Part shown: positions 37,484 to 46,073 of the stretch, piece by piece
How positions within the stretch are numbered: the first letter of the stretch is position 1
How the letters are laid out: each line of letters begins with the position of its first letter
Assembly (NCBI GenBank): GCA_017504965.1
Contig: JAFVQD010000008.1
Span: forward strand, 62,001-126,000
Direction of reading: 5' to 3'
Length of the DNA: 64,000 nucleotides
Source: Bacteroidales bacterium
Lineage (GTDB): Bacteria > Bacteroidota > Bacteroidia > Bacteroidales > UBA932
Position numbers and translations under genes: made by a program
The notes under the pieces: model-generated
What the model was told of the DNA's origin: nothing
The model's database searches: none
What the model saw: only the letters and a program-made list of their open reading frames with translations

Positions 37484-40400
37484 TTGAGAATCGTCAGACG
37501 CATCATAATATCGCTGGCCGTCATCATAGTGATGATACCATTGGTCGCGACAGCTATAATATCATCTGACTGGTTCAGACCGAAACTTAACGAGATTTGC
37601 AACTCCTTTATTGAAGATGGACAGATAGGGATGGACTCCCTGTCTGTCTCTCTTTTGGAAGAGATACCACATCTGAGTGTCAAGCTTTACAACGGGGCCA
37701 TACACTCCTACGCTTTTTTCGACATCCCTCAGGAGTATTTTGACGATGCCGCACAAATCCCCACCCAGGCCCATACCCCTGTCACATTCCGCGAGATAGT
37801 CGTCTCTGTCGACATCCCGAGTCTTCTGCTCGGAAAGATCAATATCAAAAGGGTCCGTATAGTCGAGCCACAAATTTACGCATACATATCACCTTGGGGT
37901 AAGCCAAATTGGGAGATATTCCCTATATCTGAAGAAGAAGAGGAGGAGTCTGGATCAAACCTCGACCTGTCGGTAGGGAGGTTTGCACTGAGTGACGCAT
38001 CTGTGACTCTCCACGACGGTCAGAACAGAAGCGTGTATCAGGCAAACATCAGAAGATTCTTCACCACCGGACACATATCACTCGATATGGATAAGATGGA
38101 TATCAGAAGGTTGATACTGAAAGAGAGCGACTTCTCTGTAAATATGAAAAAAGGGGGGAACTGGATCAAAGTAGGTATCGATTCGCTCTATATAAAAGGG
38201 GACAAAGCCAATGAGAGATACGATCTTATATTGGCATCACACTCCAATATTGCCCTGGGGAAAAAGAGATATACCAGAGACTTCCCTTTCAATATTCAGG
38301 GCACCCTGGGGATGGATATCTCCAATTTGGGAAATTTCGAGATTGACAGCACAGTGGTATCTATTGCCGAGTCCCCTATCGTTCTCGACGGACAGGTGGG
38401 ATTTATGGGGGAAAATATCTTTACGAATCTCCGGTGCAACATACCCGAATTCCATATCGGAAAACTCATATCATATCTCGACACAGAGGCATTTCCCATA
38501 TTTGAAGGGATGTCCACAGACCTGAAGTTCTGTCTGGATATGAAAGCCCAGGGAAGATATGAGAGCTCCACAGGGCTCCTTCCCGCCATAAATGCACAGA
38601 TAAAGATCCCTGAAGGGATGTTCCAATACCCAGGAATAGATGTGACTGTCGACAGACTGGGTTTTGACGGGGAACTGAACTACGACCCTTATATAATAGA
38701 CTCCACATCCATAGCGATCCGCTCCATAGATCTGGATGCCACAGGGATCGTACTCAAAGGGGATGGCATAGCCACTAACCTTTTGAAGGATCCGGCACTG
38801 GAGATCTCCATAGATGGCGCTGCAGACCTCACCAAACTCTCATCCATCTTCCTTAAAGATGCAGGTATAACAGCTCAGGGTGATGTGGCCATAGACCTTA
38901 GGGGTAAGCTCAAGAGCAGCGACCTCACTCTGGCCAGAATCGGAAATATCCGGGCAGCAGGGAGGTTCAAAACAGACAATCTGCTGGTGGATATTCCACA
39001 GGATTCCATATATGCCAGACTTGGGGGAGTCACACTTTTCTTCGGAGCGATGGAGAACAGGAGGGACACCACCATTACCATAGGTGAGAAGACACTTCAA
39101 GCCTCATTGAGGGCAGATACTGCCCACGTGCAGTACCGGGATATTGCCCAAGTCGAGCTCTCCAAAGCGAGAGCTTCCGTAAAAAGTTCTGCAGATGGTC
39201 TCTCGGGTGATACCACAGCTGTCCATCCCCTCAAGGGGAGCGTCTCCGCCGGAGCACTGAGGGTGGCTATGACCGACTCCATCCGCCTCAGGGGAGGTGA
39301 CCTCGTCCTTCAGGCAAGTGTATTGCCATCCAAAATTGACTCATTGGCGCCGGAGCTCAGCCTGAAAACTGCAGCTGGTAGACTCGCTTACAGAGATGCG
39401 GATAATTTCGTATCAGTCAGAGGGGCAGATATAGATTTCGGCGGCACACTCCGCTCTACCACCATCAAACAGAGGAGAAACGACCCCGCCGCCCAGGCCC
39501 GAAGGGAGAGAAGGCTCGACTCCCTGGCCAGAATATACCCCGACATACCCAGGGATTCACTCCTGGCCCACACCCGATCTCTCCGTCTGGCAGGAAGCAC
39601 TGATATACTTGGAGATGAGGGAAATATAGACCTATCTGTCGATAAATCGGTCGGGGAGCTACTCGACAAATGGGACGCCAACCTGACCATAAAAGCTGAC
39701 GGAGGACGCATATTCACCCGCTACCTCCCACTGAGAAACTCCCTCGACCAGGTAGATATGTCGATAAATACCAATGAGATACGATTCAACAACACCGGAG
39801 TGAATCTCGGCAATACAGACCTCAACCTCACCGGCAGAGTATGGGGAATAAGGAGAGCTATCAGTGGAAAAGGGAAACTGAGGGCAGACCTGCTGGTATC
39901 ATCCGACACCCTCGATGTGAATCAGCTTCTGGGTGCGCTTGAGAACTCTTCTATGTCCACCATCTCTGAAATAGAATCAGAAGAGGATCTGGATGAGATG
40001 ATTCAGGACAATATAGAGGGGGAAGACACACTGGCCACATCTCCGCTTCTGCTCATCCCCGGCAATGTCGATTTGAAAATAGGTCTGTTCGTGGGGTATG
40101 GCGAGTTTGCAGACATAGCCCTCAATGGTATCTCAGGAGATCTCTATGCTCGTGACAGAGTACTTCAGATACACGACCTTAAAGCTATAACAGAGGCCGG
40201 AAACCTCGCTCTGACTGCACTTTACTCCACCAAATCCAAAGAGGATCTCTCTACAGGATTCGATCTGGAACTGCGCAATGTACAAGTCGAAAAGCTTATC
40301 GATATGGTACCCTCTGTAGACACCCTGGTCCCTATGCTGAAATCGTTTGAAGGGGTCCTCGACTGTGAGATGGCCGCCACCGCCAGACTCGACACCAATA

Positions 40401-40996
40401 TGAATATTCTCCTCCCTACCCTTAACGGCGTGGCCAGACTGCAGGGAGAAGATCTGGTTCTGCTCGACGGAGAGACATTTGCCAAAGTGGCCAAACTGCT
40501 GAGATTTAAGGACAGAGAGAATAACCAGATAGAGCAGATCTCGATAGAGATGCTCGTTAAGGACAATAAGGTGGAGATGTTCCCGTTCGTAGTGCAGATG
40601 GACAGAGTGATGGCAGCCGCCAGCGGGGTGCACAATCTCGATATGACGTTCAAGTACCACCTATCTGTCATCAAATCGCCCATCCCTCTGAAACTGGGTA
40701 TAAACGTATCGGGCACATTTGATGATATGAAGTTCAGAATAGGGAAACCTCTGTACAAGAGTGCTGATGTCCCCAGCTACACCAAACTCATCGATGACTC
40801 ACGCATAAATCTCAGAAACAGCTTGTCAGATATCTTCCAGAAGGGAAACAGGGATATCACACGGGTAGAGGTGGTAAAAAGAGATGAGCAGATAGACAGG
40901 GTCCTTGAGATCAAAGAGAGCGAAGAACTATCTGAAGAGGAGAAGAAAATTCTGGAGAAAGAGGGGATCGCTATTCCTTCTCCAAAAGCTCTATAG
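37484..40996 (+). CDS. AsmA-family large envelope protein
   Basis: A 1170-residue protein. An N-terminal membrane anchor (IISLAVIIVMIPLVATAII, about 8-27) is followed by LNEICNSFIEDGQIGMDSL-type AsmA start and long runs of amphipathic beta strands throughout. The C-terminal part (about 930-1110) has the AsmA_2-like pattern LRNVQVEKLIDM, DCEMAATARLDTNM, FPFVVQMDRVMAAASGVHNL, LGINVSGTFDDMKFRIGKP. A Glu/Lys-rich helix ends it. AsmA/TamB-like proteins are thought to bridge the two membranes for lipid or protein transfer (family knowledge). The start is uncertain: only TTG at 37484 fits directly, and no ATG precedes the anchor. It follows rubrerythrin by 14 bases and overlaps the convergent GDPD gene by 26. 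Confidence 0.82.
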   Translation: MRIVRRIIISLAVIIVMIPLVATAIISSDWFRPKLNEICNSFIEDGQIGMDSLSVSLLEEIPHLSVKLYNGAIHSYAFFDIPQEYFDDAAQIPTQAHTPVTFREIVVSVDIPSLLLGKINIKRVRIVEPQIYAYISPWGKPNWEIFPISEEEEEESGSNLDLSVGRFALSDASVTLHDGQNRSVYQANIRRFFTTGHISLDMDKMDIRRLILKESDFSVNMKKGGNWIKVGIDSLYIKGDKANERYDLILASHSNIALGKKRYTRDFPFNIQGTLGMDISNLGNFEIDSTVVSIAESPIVLDGQVGFMGENIFTNLRCNIPEFHIGKLISYLDTEAFPIFEGMSTDLKFCLDMKAQGRYESSTGLLPAINAQIKIPEGMFQYPGIDVTVDRLGFDGELNYDPYIIDSTSIAIRSIDLDATGIVLKGDGIATNLLKDPALEISIDGAADLTKLSSIFLKDAGITAQGDVAIDLRGKLKSSDLTLARIGNIRAAGRFKTDNLLVDIPQDSIYARLGGVTLFFGAMENRRDTTITIGEKTLQASLRADTAHVQYRDIAQVELSKARASVKSSADGLSGDTTAVHPLKGSVSAGALRVAMTDSIRLRGGDLVLQASVLPSKIDSLAPELSLKTAAGRLAYRDADNFVSVRGADIDFGGTLRSTTIKQRRNDPAAQARRERRLDSLARIYPDIPRDSLLAHTRSLRLAGSTDILGDEGNIDLSVDKSVGELLDKWDANLTIKADGGRIFTRYLPLRNSLDQVDMSINTNEIRFNNTGVNLGNTDLNLTGRVWGIRRAISGKGKLRADLLVSSDTLDVNQLLGALENSSMSTISEIESEEDLDEMIQDNIEGEDTLATSPLLLIPGNVDLKIGLFVGYGEFADIALNGISGDLYARDRVLQIHDLKAITEAGNLALTALYSTKSKEDLSTGFDLELRNVQVEKLIDMVPSVDTLVPMLKSFEGVLDCEMAATARLDTNMNILLPTLNGVARLQGEDLVLLDGETFAKVAKLLRFKDRENNQIEQISIEMLVKDNKVEMFPFVVQMDRVMAAASGVHNLDMTFKYHLSVIKSPIPLKLGINVSGTFDDMKFRIGKPLYKSADVPSYTKLIDDSRINLRNSLSDIFQKGNRDITRVEVVKRDEQIDRVLEIKESEELSEEEKKILEKEGIAIPSPKAL

Positions 40997-41738
40997 CCCT
41001 CAACGGCTCATCAGTGGTGATAAAATCGACACCCAACTCACCCATTCTCACGATAAGACTGTCTTTGTTCACTGTCCAGACATTTACTGTCATACCGAGT
41101 TCGTGGGCCTTACGGATCCAGTCTTTTCTCACACCCACTATAGCTTTATGGTAGTCCAGGCCATCTATACCATCTTTAAGGAGGGTCTCGGGAGATTTGT
41201 CTCCACTCAGATAAGCCACAGGAATATCTGGGAACGCTTTGGCAAACGCTTTACACATATCGTAGTTGAATGATATGAACTCCATCTGCCCTCTACGGTA
41301 TGCTTTGGACTTGCGGACATACTCTATGACCGCCTCTACAGCCCTCATATCGTTCTCTTTTTTCGAATGATCCTTCAGTTCGAGGATAAGTTTCATTTCC
41401 GGATATTTTGCCCCCACTTTCAGATACTCCTTCAGAGTAGATATAGTCTCACCGTTCGGAAGTTTCTCCCCCTTCACCTGATCGTAGGTGGAGCTCTCTA
41501 TCACCACATCATTTATATCCTTGTCGTGGTTGATTACAGGGACACCGTCTGCTGTAATCCACACATCGAATTCGGCTCCATACACACCCGCCTGGGCAGC
41601 TCTCTGCAGTGCAGTAATCGAATTCTGCGCCGATCCCTGTGTTTTCCAGAATCCGCGATGGGCTATAACTCTGGTCTGTGAATAGGCAAATGATGTGAAT
41701 GCCATAAAGAAAATAAAGGCAAAAACACTCTTTTTCAT
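40971..41738 (-). CDS. Glycerophosphodiester phosphodiesterase family protein (exported)
   Basis: A 255-residue exported enzyme. I choose the ATG ending at 41738 (MKKSVFAFIFFMAFTSFAYS), which starts a clean signal peptide, and a -7 box lies 21 bases upstream. The GDPD signature is complete: VIAHRGFWKTQGSAQNS, GAEFDVWITADGVPVINHDKDIN with the catalytic His, and KLILELKDH. The product hydrolyses glycerophosphodiesters, releasing glycerol 3-phosphate, probably in the periplasm. The C-terminal GMTVNVWTVNK and VDFITTDEP segments complete the barrel. Its 3' end overlaps the AsmA gene on the other strand. Confidence 0.93.
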   Translation of the reverse strand: MKKSVFAFIFFMAFTSFAYSQTRVIAHRGFWKTQGSAQNSITALQRAAQAGVYGAEFDVWITADGVPVINHDKDINDVVIESSTYDQVKGEKLPNGETISTLKEYLKVGAKYPEMKLILELKDHSKKENDMRAVEAVIEYVRKSKAYRRGQMEFISFNYDMCKAFAKAFPDIPVAYLSGDKSPETLLKDGIDGLDYHKAIVGVRKDWIRKAHELGMTVNVWTVNKDSLIVRMGELGVDFITTDEPLRAIELLEKE

Positions 41739-41759
41739 AAATTTTTCATTTAGCTGCCC

Positions 41760-41767
41760 CAAAATTA
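41760..41767 (-). promoter_or_regulatory. -7 promoter box of the GDPD gene
   Basis: TAATTTTG on the minus strand, an exact TAnnTTTG match 21 bases before the ATG ending at 41738. Confidence 0.6.
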
Positions 41768-41800
41768 GAAATTTTTATCTCTTTTATCAGATTATATCCC

Positions 41801-41808
41801 TATTTTTG
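41801..41808 (+). promoter_or_regulatory. -7 promoter box of the sugar MFS-ROK operon
   Basis: TATTTTTG matches TAnnTTTG, 19 bases before the MFS ATG at 41828. Confidence 0.65.
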
Positions 41809-41827
41809 TTAGAAAATAATCCTTATC

Positions 41828-43138
41828 ATGACAACACAGAAAAAAAATTACACATTACCTATCGTGATGATGTTCGCACTATTCGCGATGATCGCATTCG
41901 TCACAAATCTCTGCTCCCCTATGGCTGTAATAGTCAAAAATCAGTTCGGAGCATCAAACTTCGCAGCACAACTCGGTAACGCTGCCAACTTTATCGCCTA
42001 TGCCATAATGGGTATCCCTTCAGGTATTTTACTGAAGAAATATGGCTATAAGAAAACAGCTCTACTGGCTATCATCATCGGATTTGCAGGTGTTTTTCTA
42101 CAATATATGTCAGGATGGGATTCTATCCAGAGTTTCTGGGTATACCTTATCGGCGCATTCGTAGCAGGTTTCTGTATGTGTATGCTTAACTGCGTGGTTA
42201 ACCCTATGCTGAACACTTTGGGTGGCGGAGGAAACAAAGGCAACCAGCTGATCCAGTTCGGAGGTGTGCTCAACTCATTCTCTGCAGTATTTGTAACCAT
42301 CCTTATGGGGTCACTTATCGGTGATGCCACCAAAGCCCAAATCTCGCAGGCTACCCCTGCTCTGTTCATTGCCCTGGCCATCTTCGCGATAGCATTTGTA
42401 GTTCTTTTGATATCAAGAATTCCGGAGCCAGCAGCAGAGGCAGAAGCAGCTGCAGCCAAGAGCGACAAGAAGGATCCACACAGCGCATTCTCATTCCGTC
42501 ACTTCAAACTCGGTATCATCGCCATCTTCCTCTATCTGGGAGTGGAGGTAGGTACCCCTACTTATATTCTTCAGTATCTCACATCTGCAGCTGACGCAGC
42601 CACCCCTGGCTTCGGTATGGATGCAGGTATAGCTGCCACACTGGTAGCTATGTACTGGCTTCTGATGCTTGTAGGGCGTCTTCTCGGAGGCATCATAGCG
42701 GGTAAAGTATCGAGCAAAGCCCTTCTGACAGGGGTATCTATTGCTACATTGGTACTGGTTCTTGTCGGTATGTTTGCCCCTACCGATACACTGGTAACAG
42801 CATTCGGTTTTGAGGGTTCTACCGGCAGATTTGTCACTTGCGAAGTCCCTGTGGGTATCTTCGCACTGGTACTTGTGGGCCTTTGCACTTCAGTTATGTG
42901 GGGTGCCATCTTCAATCTTGCAGTAGAGGGTCTTGGAAAATATACAGCGATAGCATCCGGCGCATTTATGACTATGATATGCGGTGGCGGTATACTCGTT
43001 CCACTTCAGGGGTGGATAGCCGACCTTTCAGGTTCATTCCTCACCAGCTATATCGTGGTGGTAGTTTGTGCAGCATACCTACTGTTCTACGCCCTTGCAG
43101 GCTCCAAAAACGTGAATAAAGACATTAAAACAGAATAA
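41828..43138 (+). CDS. Sugar MFS transporter (FHS/FucP-GlcP-like)
   Basis: A 436-residue integral inner-membrane protein with twelve predicted helices. Family signs include FVTNLCSPMAVIVKNQFGAS, the loop GILLKKYGYKKTALLA, NPMLNTLGGGGNKGNQLIQFGGVLNS and LGVEVGTPTYILQYLTS, all resembling the fucose/glucose-galactose proton symporters of Bacteroidetes. The likely substrate is a hexose, supported by the ROK sugar kinase that starts 5 bases after its stop. A charged, Ala/Glu-rich cytoplasmic loop (about 199-217) separates the two halves. Confidence 0.88.
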   Translation: MTTQKKNYTLPIVMMFALFAMIAFVTNLCSPMAVIVKNQFGASNFAAQLGNAANFIAYAIMGIPSGILLKKYGYKKTALLAIIIGFAGVFLQYMSGWDSIQSFWVYLIGAFVAGFCMCMLNCVVNPMLNTLGGGGNKGNQLIQFGGVLNSFSAVFVTILMGSLIGDATKAQISQATPALFIALAIFAIAFVVLLISRIPEPAAEAEAAAAKSDKKDPHSAFSFRHFKLGIIAIFLYLGVEVGTPTYILQYLTSAADAATPGFGMDAGIAATLVAMYWLLMLVGRLLGGIIAGKVSSKALLTGVSIATLVLVLVGMFAPTDTLVTAFGFEGSTGRFVTCEVPVGIFALVLVGLCTSVMWGAIFNLAVEGLGKYTAIASGAFMTMICGGGILVPLQGWIADLSGSFLTSYIVVVVCAAYLLFYALAGSKNVNKDIKTE

Positions 43139-43143
43139 CAGAT

Positions 43144-44115
43144 ATGGAAAAATCACTCGTAGTAGGTGTAGATATAGGTGCTCAGTCATCCAAGCTGGGC
43201 ATAGTGGATGCAAGAGGCAACATCCTTTGTCAGAGTGTTATCACTTCTCTCCAGAATGAGCTGTCAGAATATGTGGACGACCTGGTTAAAGCCATAGAGG
43301 CCCTTATTGACCAGGTAGGTGGCAAGCATCTTATAAAAGGTGTTGGTATAGGTGCCCCTAATGCCAACTATTATAAAGGGACCATCGAATGTGCCGCTAA
43401 CCTCACCTGGGGTCGTGATGCAAACGGACAGGGAATATATATCGATTTCGCCAAAATAGTAAGTTCGAGACTCGGTATCCCTGTAGCGATGACAAATGAT
43501 GCGAACGCTGCTGCCATAGGGGAGATGACCTACGGTGCTGCCAAAGGGATGAAGAACTTCATAATGATAACCCTCGGGACAGGTGTCGGGAGCGGTATCG
43601 TAGTAGACGGCAAAGTGGTCTATGGTCACGACGGGTTCGCAGGTGAACTTGGGCACACCATCTCCATTCGTGACGGCAGACAGTGCAGCTGCGGTCTGAA
43701 AGGGTGTCTGGAGGCATACACATCTGCTATAGGTGTGGCACGCACAGCTCAGGAGCGTATTAAAAACAGCGGAACTCCATCACTTCTCCGTGAAATCCCT
43801 GTAGATAAAATCACGTCGAAAGATGTATATGATGCTGCCAAAAAAGGGGACAAAATGGCGCTGGAGATCTTCGATTTCACAGCTAACCTTCTGGGTGAAG
43901 CATTTGCCAACTTCATAGCATTCAGCGCCCCTGAAGCCATCATACTGTTCGGAGGTCTGACCAAATCGAGAGAGTTTATCGAGAAGCCCATCATCGAGAG
44001 TATGAATAAAAATGTGGTCAGCATCTGGAAAAACAAAGTGAAAATTCTATTCTCACAGCTGAAAGATTCAGATGCCGCTATCCTCGGTGCAAGTGCCCTT
44101 GGATGGGATTTATAA
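43144..44115 (+). CDS. ROK-family sugar kinase (probable glucokinase)
   Basis: A 323-residue ATP-dependent sugar kinase. Motifs: VGVDIGAQSSKLGIVDARGN (phosphate loop), NDANAAAIGEM with the catalytic Asp, MITLGTGVGSGIVVDG, ELGHTISI (the GH sugar ligand) and the ROK zinc site CSCGLKGCLEAY. Paired with the upstream sugar permease, it probably phosphorylates the incoming hexose. An Asn/Asp/Lys acetyl-sugar preference cannot be excluded. A repressor-type helix-turn-helix is absent, so it is an enzyme, not a NagC-like regulator. Confidence 0.92.
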   Translation: MEKSLVVGVDIGAQSSKLGIVDARGNILCQSVITSLQNELSEYVDDLVKAIEALIDQVGGKHLIKGVGIGAPNANYYKGTIECAANLTWGRDANGQGIYIDFAKIVSSRLGIPVAMTNDANAAAIGEMTYGAAKGMKNFIMITLGTGVGSGIVVDGKVVYGHDGFAGELGHTISIRDGRQCSCGLKGCLEAYTSAIGVARTAQERIKNSGTPSLLREIPVDKITSKDVYDAAKKGDKMALEIFDFTANLLGEAFANFIAFSAPEAIILFGGLTKSREFIEKPIIESMNKNVVSIWKNKVKILFSQLKDSDAAILGASALGWDL

Positions 44116-44166
44116 AACATCTTTAACTTTTTCCGTTAGAAATTTGTTTTATTAGAAATTCCTTAT

Positions 44167-44174
44167 TATATTTG
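44167..44174 (+). promoter_or_regulatory. -7 promoter box of the thioredoxin-MarR pair
   Basis: TATATTTG, an exact TAnnTTTG match 27 bases before the thioredoxin ATG at 44202. Confidence 0.65.
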
Positions 44175-44201
44175 CGTCAGGAAATAAAGATAAGTTTTAA
44201 T

Positions 44202-44660
44202 ATGAGACTGAAACATCTTATTCTTGGCGCAATTATAGTATTTATGTTTTCGGCGTGCGCCAACGGACAAACTAACAAAACTAATACGGAGAAAGTTATG
44301 AAAACTATAGAGATCAACAAAGAACAGTTCCTTGAAAAAGTAGTAAACTACGAAAAGAATCCCACTGAGTGGAAGTATTTGGGTGACAAGCCCGCTATCA
44401 TAGATTTTTACGCCAGCTGGTGCGGCCCTTGCAAGATGGTGGCCCCTATTCTGGAAGAATTGGCTGCCGAATATGGTGACAGCATCGTAATTTACAAAGT
44501 CAACACCGAGAAAGAGCAAGAGCTCTCTGCAGCATTTGGAATCCGCTCTATCCCTACCATCGTTTTTGCCCCTATGGAGGGTAATCCCCAAGTGGCACAG
44601 GGTGCGATGGGAAAGGCTGAGTTCAAAAAACTTATAGATGAAATACTTCTAAATAAATAA
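44202..44660 (+). CDS. Exported thioredoxin lipoprotein
   Basis: A 152-residue protein. The ATG at 44202 (MRLKHLILGAIIVFMFSAC) gives a lipoprotein signal peptide with lipobox FSAC; the longer frame starts inside the promoter. The thioredoxin fold follows, with the active site DFYASWCGPCKMVAP, the cis-Pro segment IRSIPTIVFAP and a C-terminal helix. It is thus a periplasmic membrane-anchored CGPC thioredoxin. A small winged-helix regulator follows 18 bases later in the same operon. Confidence 0.93.
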   Translation: MRLKHLILGAIIVFMFSACANGQTNKTNTEKVMKTIEINKEQFLEKVVNYEKNPTEWKYLGDKPAIIDFYASWCGPCKMVAPILEELAAEYGDSIVIYKVNTEKEQELSAAFGIRSIPTIVFAPMEGNPQVAQGAMGKAEFKKLIDEILLNK

Positions 44661-44678
44661 TACCATAAAACTATTGTT

Positions 44679-45014
44679 ATGAAAAGATTGTGCAGAATTA
44701 GAGACATTCAACACGCAATTTCGAACATCGAACACGACTTCCAGGAAAAATATGGAATTTGTTTCAATGAAGGTACACTTCTGTGTACATTGATGAACAC
44801 AGAGAAGATGCTGACCTCCGGTGAGATAAGCGATTTGCTTGGCCTGTCTCACTCAAACACCTCTAAGATTATCTCTTCAGCCGAAGACAAGGGATACATC
44901 CATAGAGAACTCGGTCACGAGGATAAAAGACATATGTACTTCAGTATCACCTCTAAAGGGAAAGAGCTGGTAGAGACTGTGGATTTCTCAATTCTGGATA
45001 TTCCAAACATATAA
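44679..45014 (+). CDS. MarR-like winged-helix transcriptional regulator (small)
   Basis: A 111-residue protein with a winged helix: TSGEISDLLGLSHSNTSKIIS is the recognition helix-turn-helix (about 46-66), and the wing is GYIHRELGHEDKRHMYFSITSKGKELV, typical of MarR. The N-terminal part (RDIQHAISNIEHDFQEKYGI) gives the dimerisation helix, but the long C-terminal helix of MarR is missing, so the protein is short. Three Cys residues (positions 5, 27 and 36) could allow redox sensing, in keeping with the thioredoxin upstream; this is inference. Confidence 0.85.
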   Translation: MKRLCRIRDIQHAISNIEHDFQEKYGICFNEGTLLCTLMNTEKMLTSGEISDLLGLSHSNTSKIISSAEDKGYIHRELGHEDKRHMYFSITSKGKELVETVDFSILDIPNI

Positions 45015-45033
45015 TAAGGAGAACATAAATGAA

Positions 45034-45070
45034 TAAAGGGTTTGACTCACATCGCGTCAAACCCTTTTAT
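45034..45070. terminator. Terminator between the MarR gene and the tRNA-Pro genes
   Basis: A stem of about 12 bp (AAAGGGTTTGAC with GTCAAACCCTTT) and TTTTATTTT on the plus strand. On the minus strand it follows tRNA-Pro(CGG) with a weaker tail, so it may act in both directions. Confidence 0.8.
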
Positions 45071-45074
45071 TTTG

Positions 45075-45147
45075 TCGGAAAGAGGCGACTCGAACGCCCG
45101 ACCCCTACGTCCCGAACGTAGTGCGCTGCCAACTGCGCTACTTTCCG
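45075..45147 (-). tRNA. tRNA-Pro (anticodon CGG)
   Basis: A complete 73-base cloverleaf on the minus strand. Acceptor stem CGGAAAG/CTTTCCG with discriminator A73, anticodon stem CTACG/CGTAG, and loop TTCGGGA, giving anticodon CGG. The C1:G72 pair, G35-G36 and A73 are proline identity features. CCA is not encoded. A terminator-like hairpin, not a promoter box, lies directly upstream. Confidence 0.93.
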
Positions 45148-45151
45148 ATTC

Positions 45152-45178
45152 AAAAAAAGGTGACCTTTAAGTCACCCT
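45152..45178 (-). terminator. Intrinsic terminator between the two tRNA-Pro genes
   Basis: On the minus strand GGTGAC pairs with GTCACC over a short loop and is followed by seven T residues. It should end or attenuate the upstream tRNA-Pro transcript before the downstream tRNA-Pro. Confidence 0.7.
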
Positions 45179-45183
45179 TCTTG

Positions 45184-45257
45184 TCGGGATGAGATGACTC
45201 GAACATCCGACCCCCACGTCCCTAACGTGGTGCGCTAGCCAACTGCGCCACATCCCG
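45184..45257 (-). tRNA. tRNA-Pro (anticodon AGG, A34)
   Basis: A complete 74-base cloverleaf on the minus strand: acceptor CGGGATG/CATCCCG, A73, anticodon stem CCACG/CGTGG, loop TTAGGGA, hence anticodon AGG. C1:G72, G35-G36 and A73 mark it as proline tRNA. An unmodified A34 is rare in bacterial tRNAs outside tRNA-Arg(ACG), so it either needs deamination to inosine or reads CCU mainly. CCA is not encoded. Confidence 0.9.
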
Positions 45258-45267
45258 AAATGGACTG

Positions 45268-45275
45268 CAAAGGTA
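45268..45275 (-). promoter_or_regulatory. -7 promoter box of tRNA-Pro(AGG)
   Basis: TACCTTTG on the minus strand matches TAnnTTTG, 10 bases before the tRNA 5' end. The bases after it (CAGTCC) are the same as after the tRNA-Ser promoter box. Confidence 0.65.
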
Positions 45276-45307
45276 CTAATTAATTTTTAATAGCAAACTA
45301 TTTTTAA

Positions 45308-45315
45308 TACATTTG
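45308..45315 (+). promoter_or_regulatory. -7 promoter box of the SGNH hydrolase
   Basis: TACATTTG matches TAnnTTTG. A TTG at 45313 that could open the reading frame lies inside this box, so translation must start further downstream. Confidence 0.6.
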
Positions 45316-45324
45316 GGGTATAAA

Positions 45325-46068
45325 ATGAAAATACAGATGAAAACTATCAGGACATTATTATCGCTAACTCTTTTATTGTTTGCTATCTCATTCTCTATCA
45401 ATGGACAAACTAAGGACTGGGCCAAATTCTCACGCTATGCGGAGAAAAACACCACTCAGGCCGGCAAAGTAGATGTAGTATTTATGGGGGACTCAAATAC
45501 TGAGATATGGTATAGGGATCATCCTGCATTTTTCGACAACAACAATTTTGCTGCCAGAGGTATCTCAGGACAGACCACTGCTGAGATGCTCTGCAGATTC
45601 AGACCCGATGTGATAGAACTTGCACCTAAGATCGTAGTGTTCTGCGGCGGGACAAATGATGTGGCCCAGAATTTGGGTTATATCTCAGTGGAGAACATTA
45701 TGGACAATATTGAGTCTATGTACCAACTGGCAAAACATAACAAAATCGACTTCATCATCATCTCCATCCACCCTTCAGCAGGTTTCTCCTGGAGAAAAGA
45801 TATGGATCCGGTCCCTATGATTCAGGAGTGCAATGCCAGACTTCAAGAGTTCGCCAAGGCAAACAAAATCCCTTTCATCGACTCATATAGCAAGTTTGCG
45901 GACGAATCGTATGCCTTCCCGAAGCCATACAGCTATGACGGAGTCCACTTCACCAGCTATGGATTCACATTTCTGGAAGATATGGTTATAGAGGTTCTCG
46001 CCAAAGAACTTAAAAAGAAGAAAGGGGACTTTTACAAATCCCCTTCCGAACAGCCTGCGGTGCTGTAA
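45325..46068 (+). CDS. Exported SGNH/GDSL-family hydrolase
   Basis: A 247-residue exported esterase-fold protein with a signal peptide ending SINGQ. Two in-frame ATGs (45325, 45337) precede the signal; 45325 is given, but 45337 leaves a more usual leader after the promoter. All four blocks are present: FMGDSNTEIW (block I Ser), RGISGQTTAEML (Gly block), FCGGTNDVAQN (Asn block) and DGVHFTSYG (Asp-His). It probably deacylates a surface or dietary ester, substrate unknown. The last codons form a GC-rich hairpin that may terminate the opposing trpS transcript. Confidence 0.9.
   Translation: MKIQMKTIRTLLSLTLLLFAISFSINGQTKDWAKFSRYAEKNTTQAGKVDVVFMGDSNTEIWYRDHPAFFDNNNFAARGISGQTTAEMLCRFRPDVIELAPKIVVFCGGTNDVAQNLGYISVENIMDNIESMYQLAKHNKIDFIIISIHPSAGFSWRKDMDPVPMIQECNARLQEFAKANKIPFIDSYSKFADESYAFPKPYSYDGVHFTSYGFTFLEDMVIEVLAKELKKKKGDFYKSPSEQPAVL
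46022..46045 (-). terminator. Possible trpS terminator inside the SGNH gene's 3' end
   Basis: AAGGGGA pairs with TCCCCTT over a 10-base loop; on the minus strand it is followed by TCTTCTTTTT. Only 5 bases separate the two convergent genes, so this hairpin within the opposing coding sequence is the only visible candidate. Confidence 0.4.
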
Positions 46069-46073
46069 TATAA

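Noticed and set aside
45148..45183. Hairpin as a riboswitch or T-box
   Set aside because: It is a simple 6-bp stem with T tail between two tRNA genes, without any conserved aptamer features.
45313..45324. TTG start of the SGNH hydrolase
   Set aside because: The TTG is part of the -7 promoter box, so it cannot be on the transcript.
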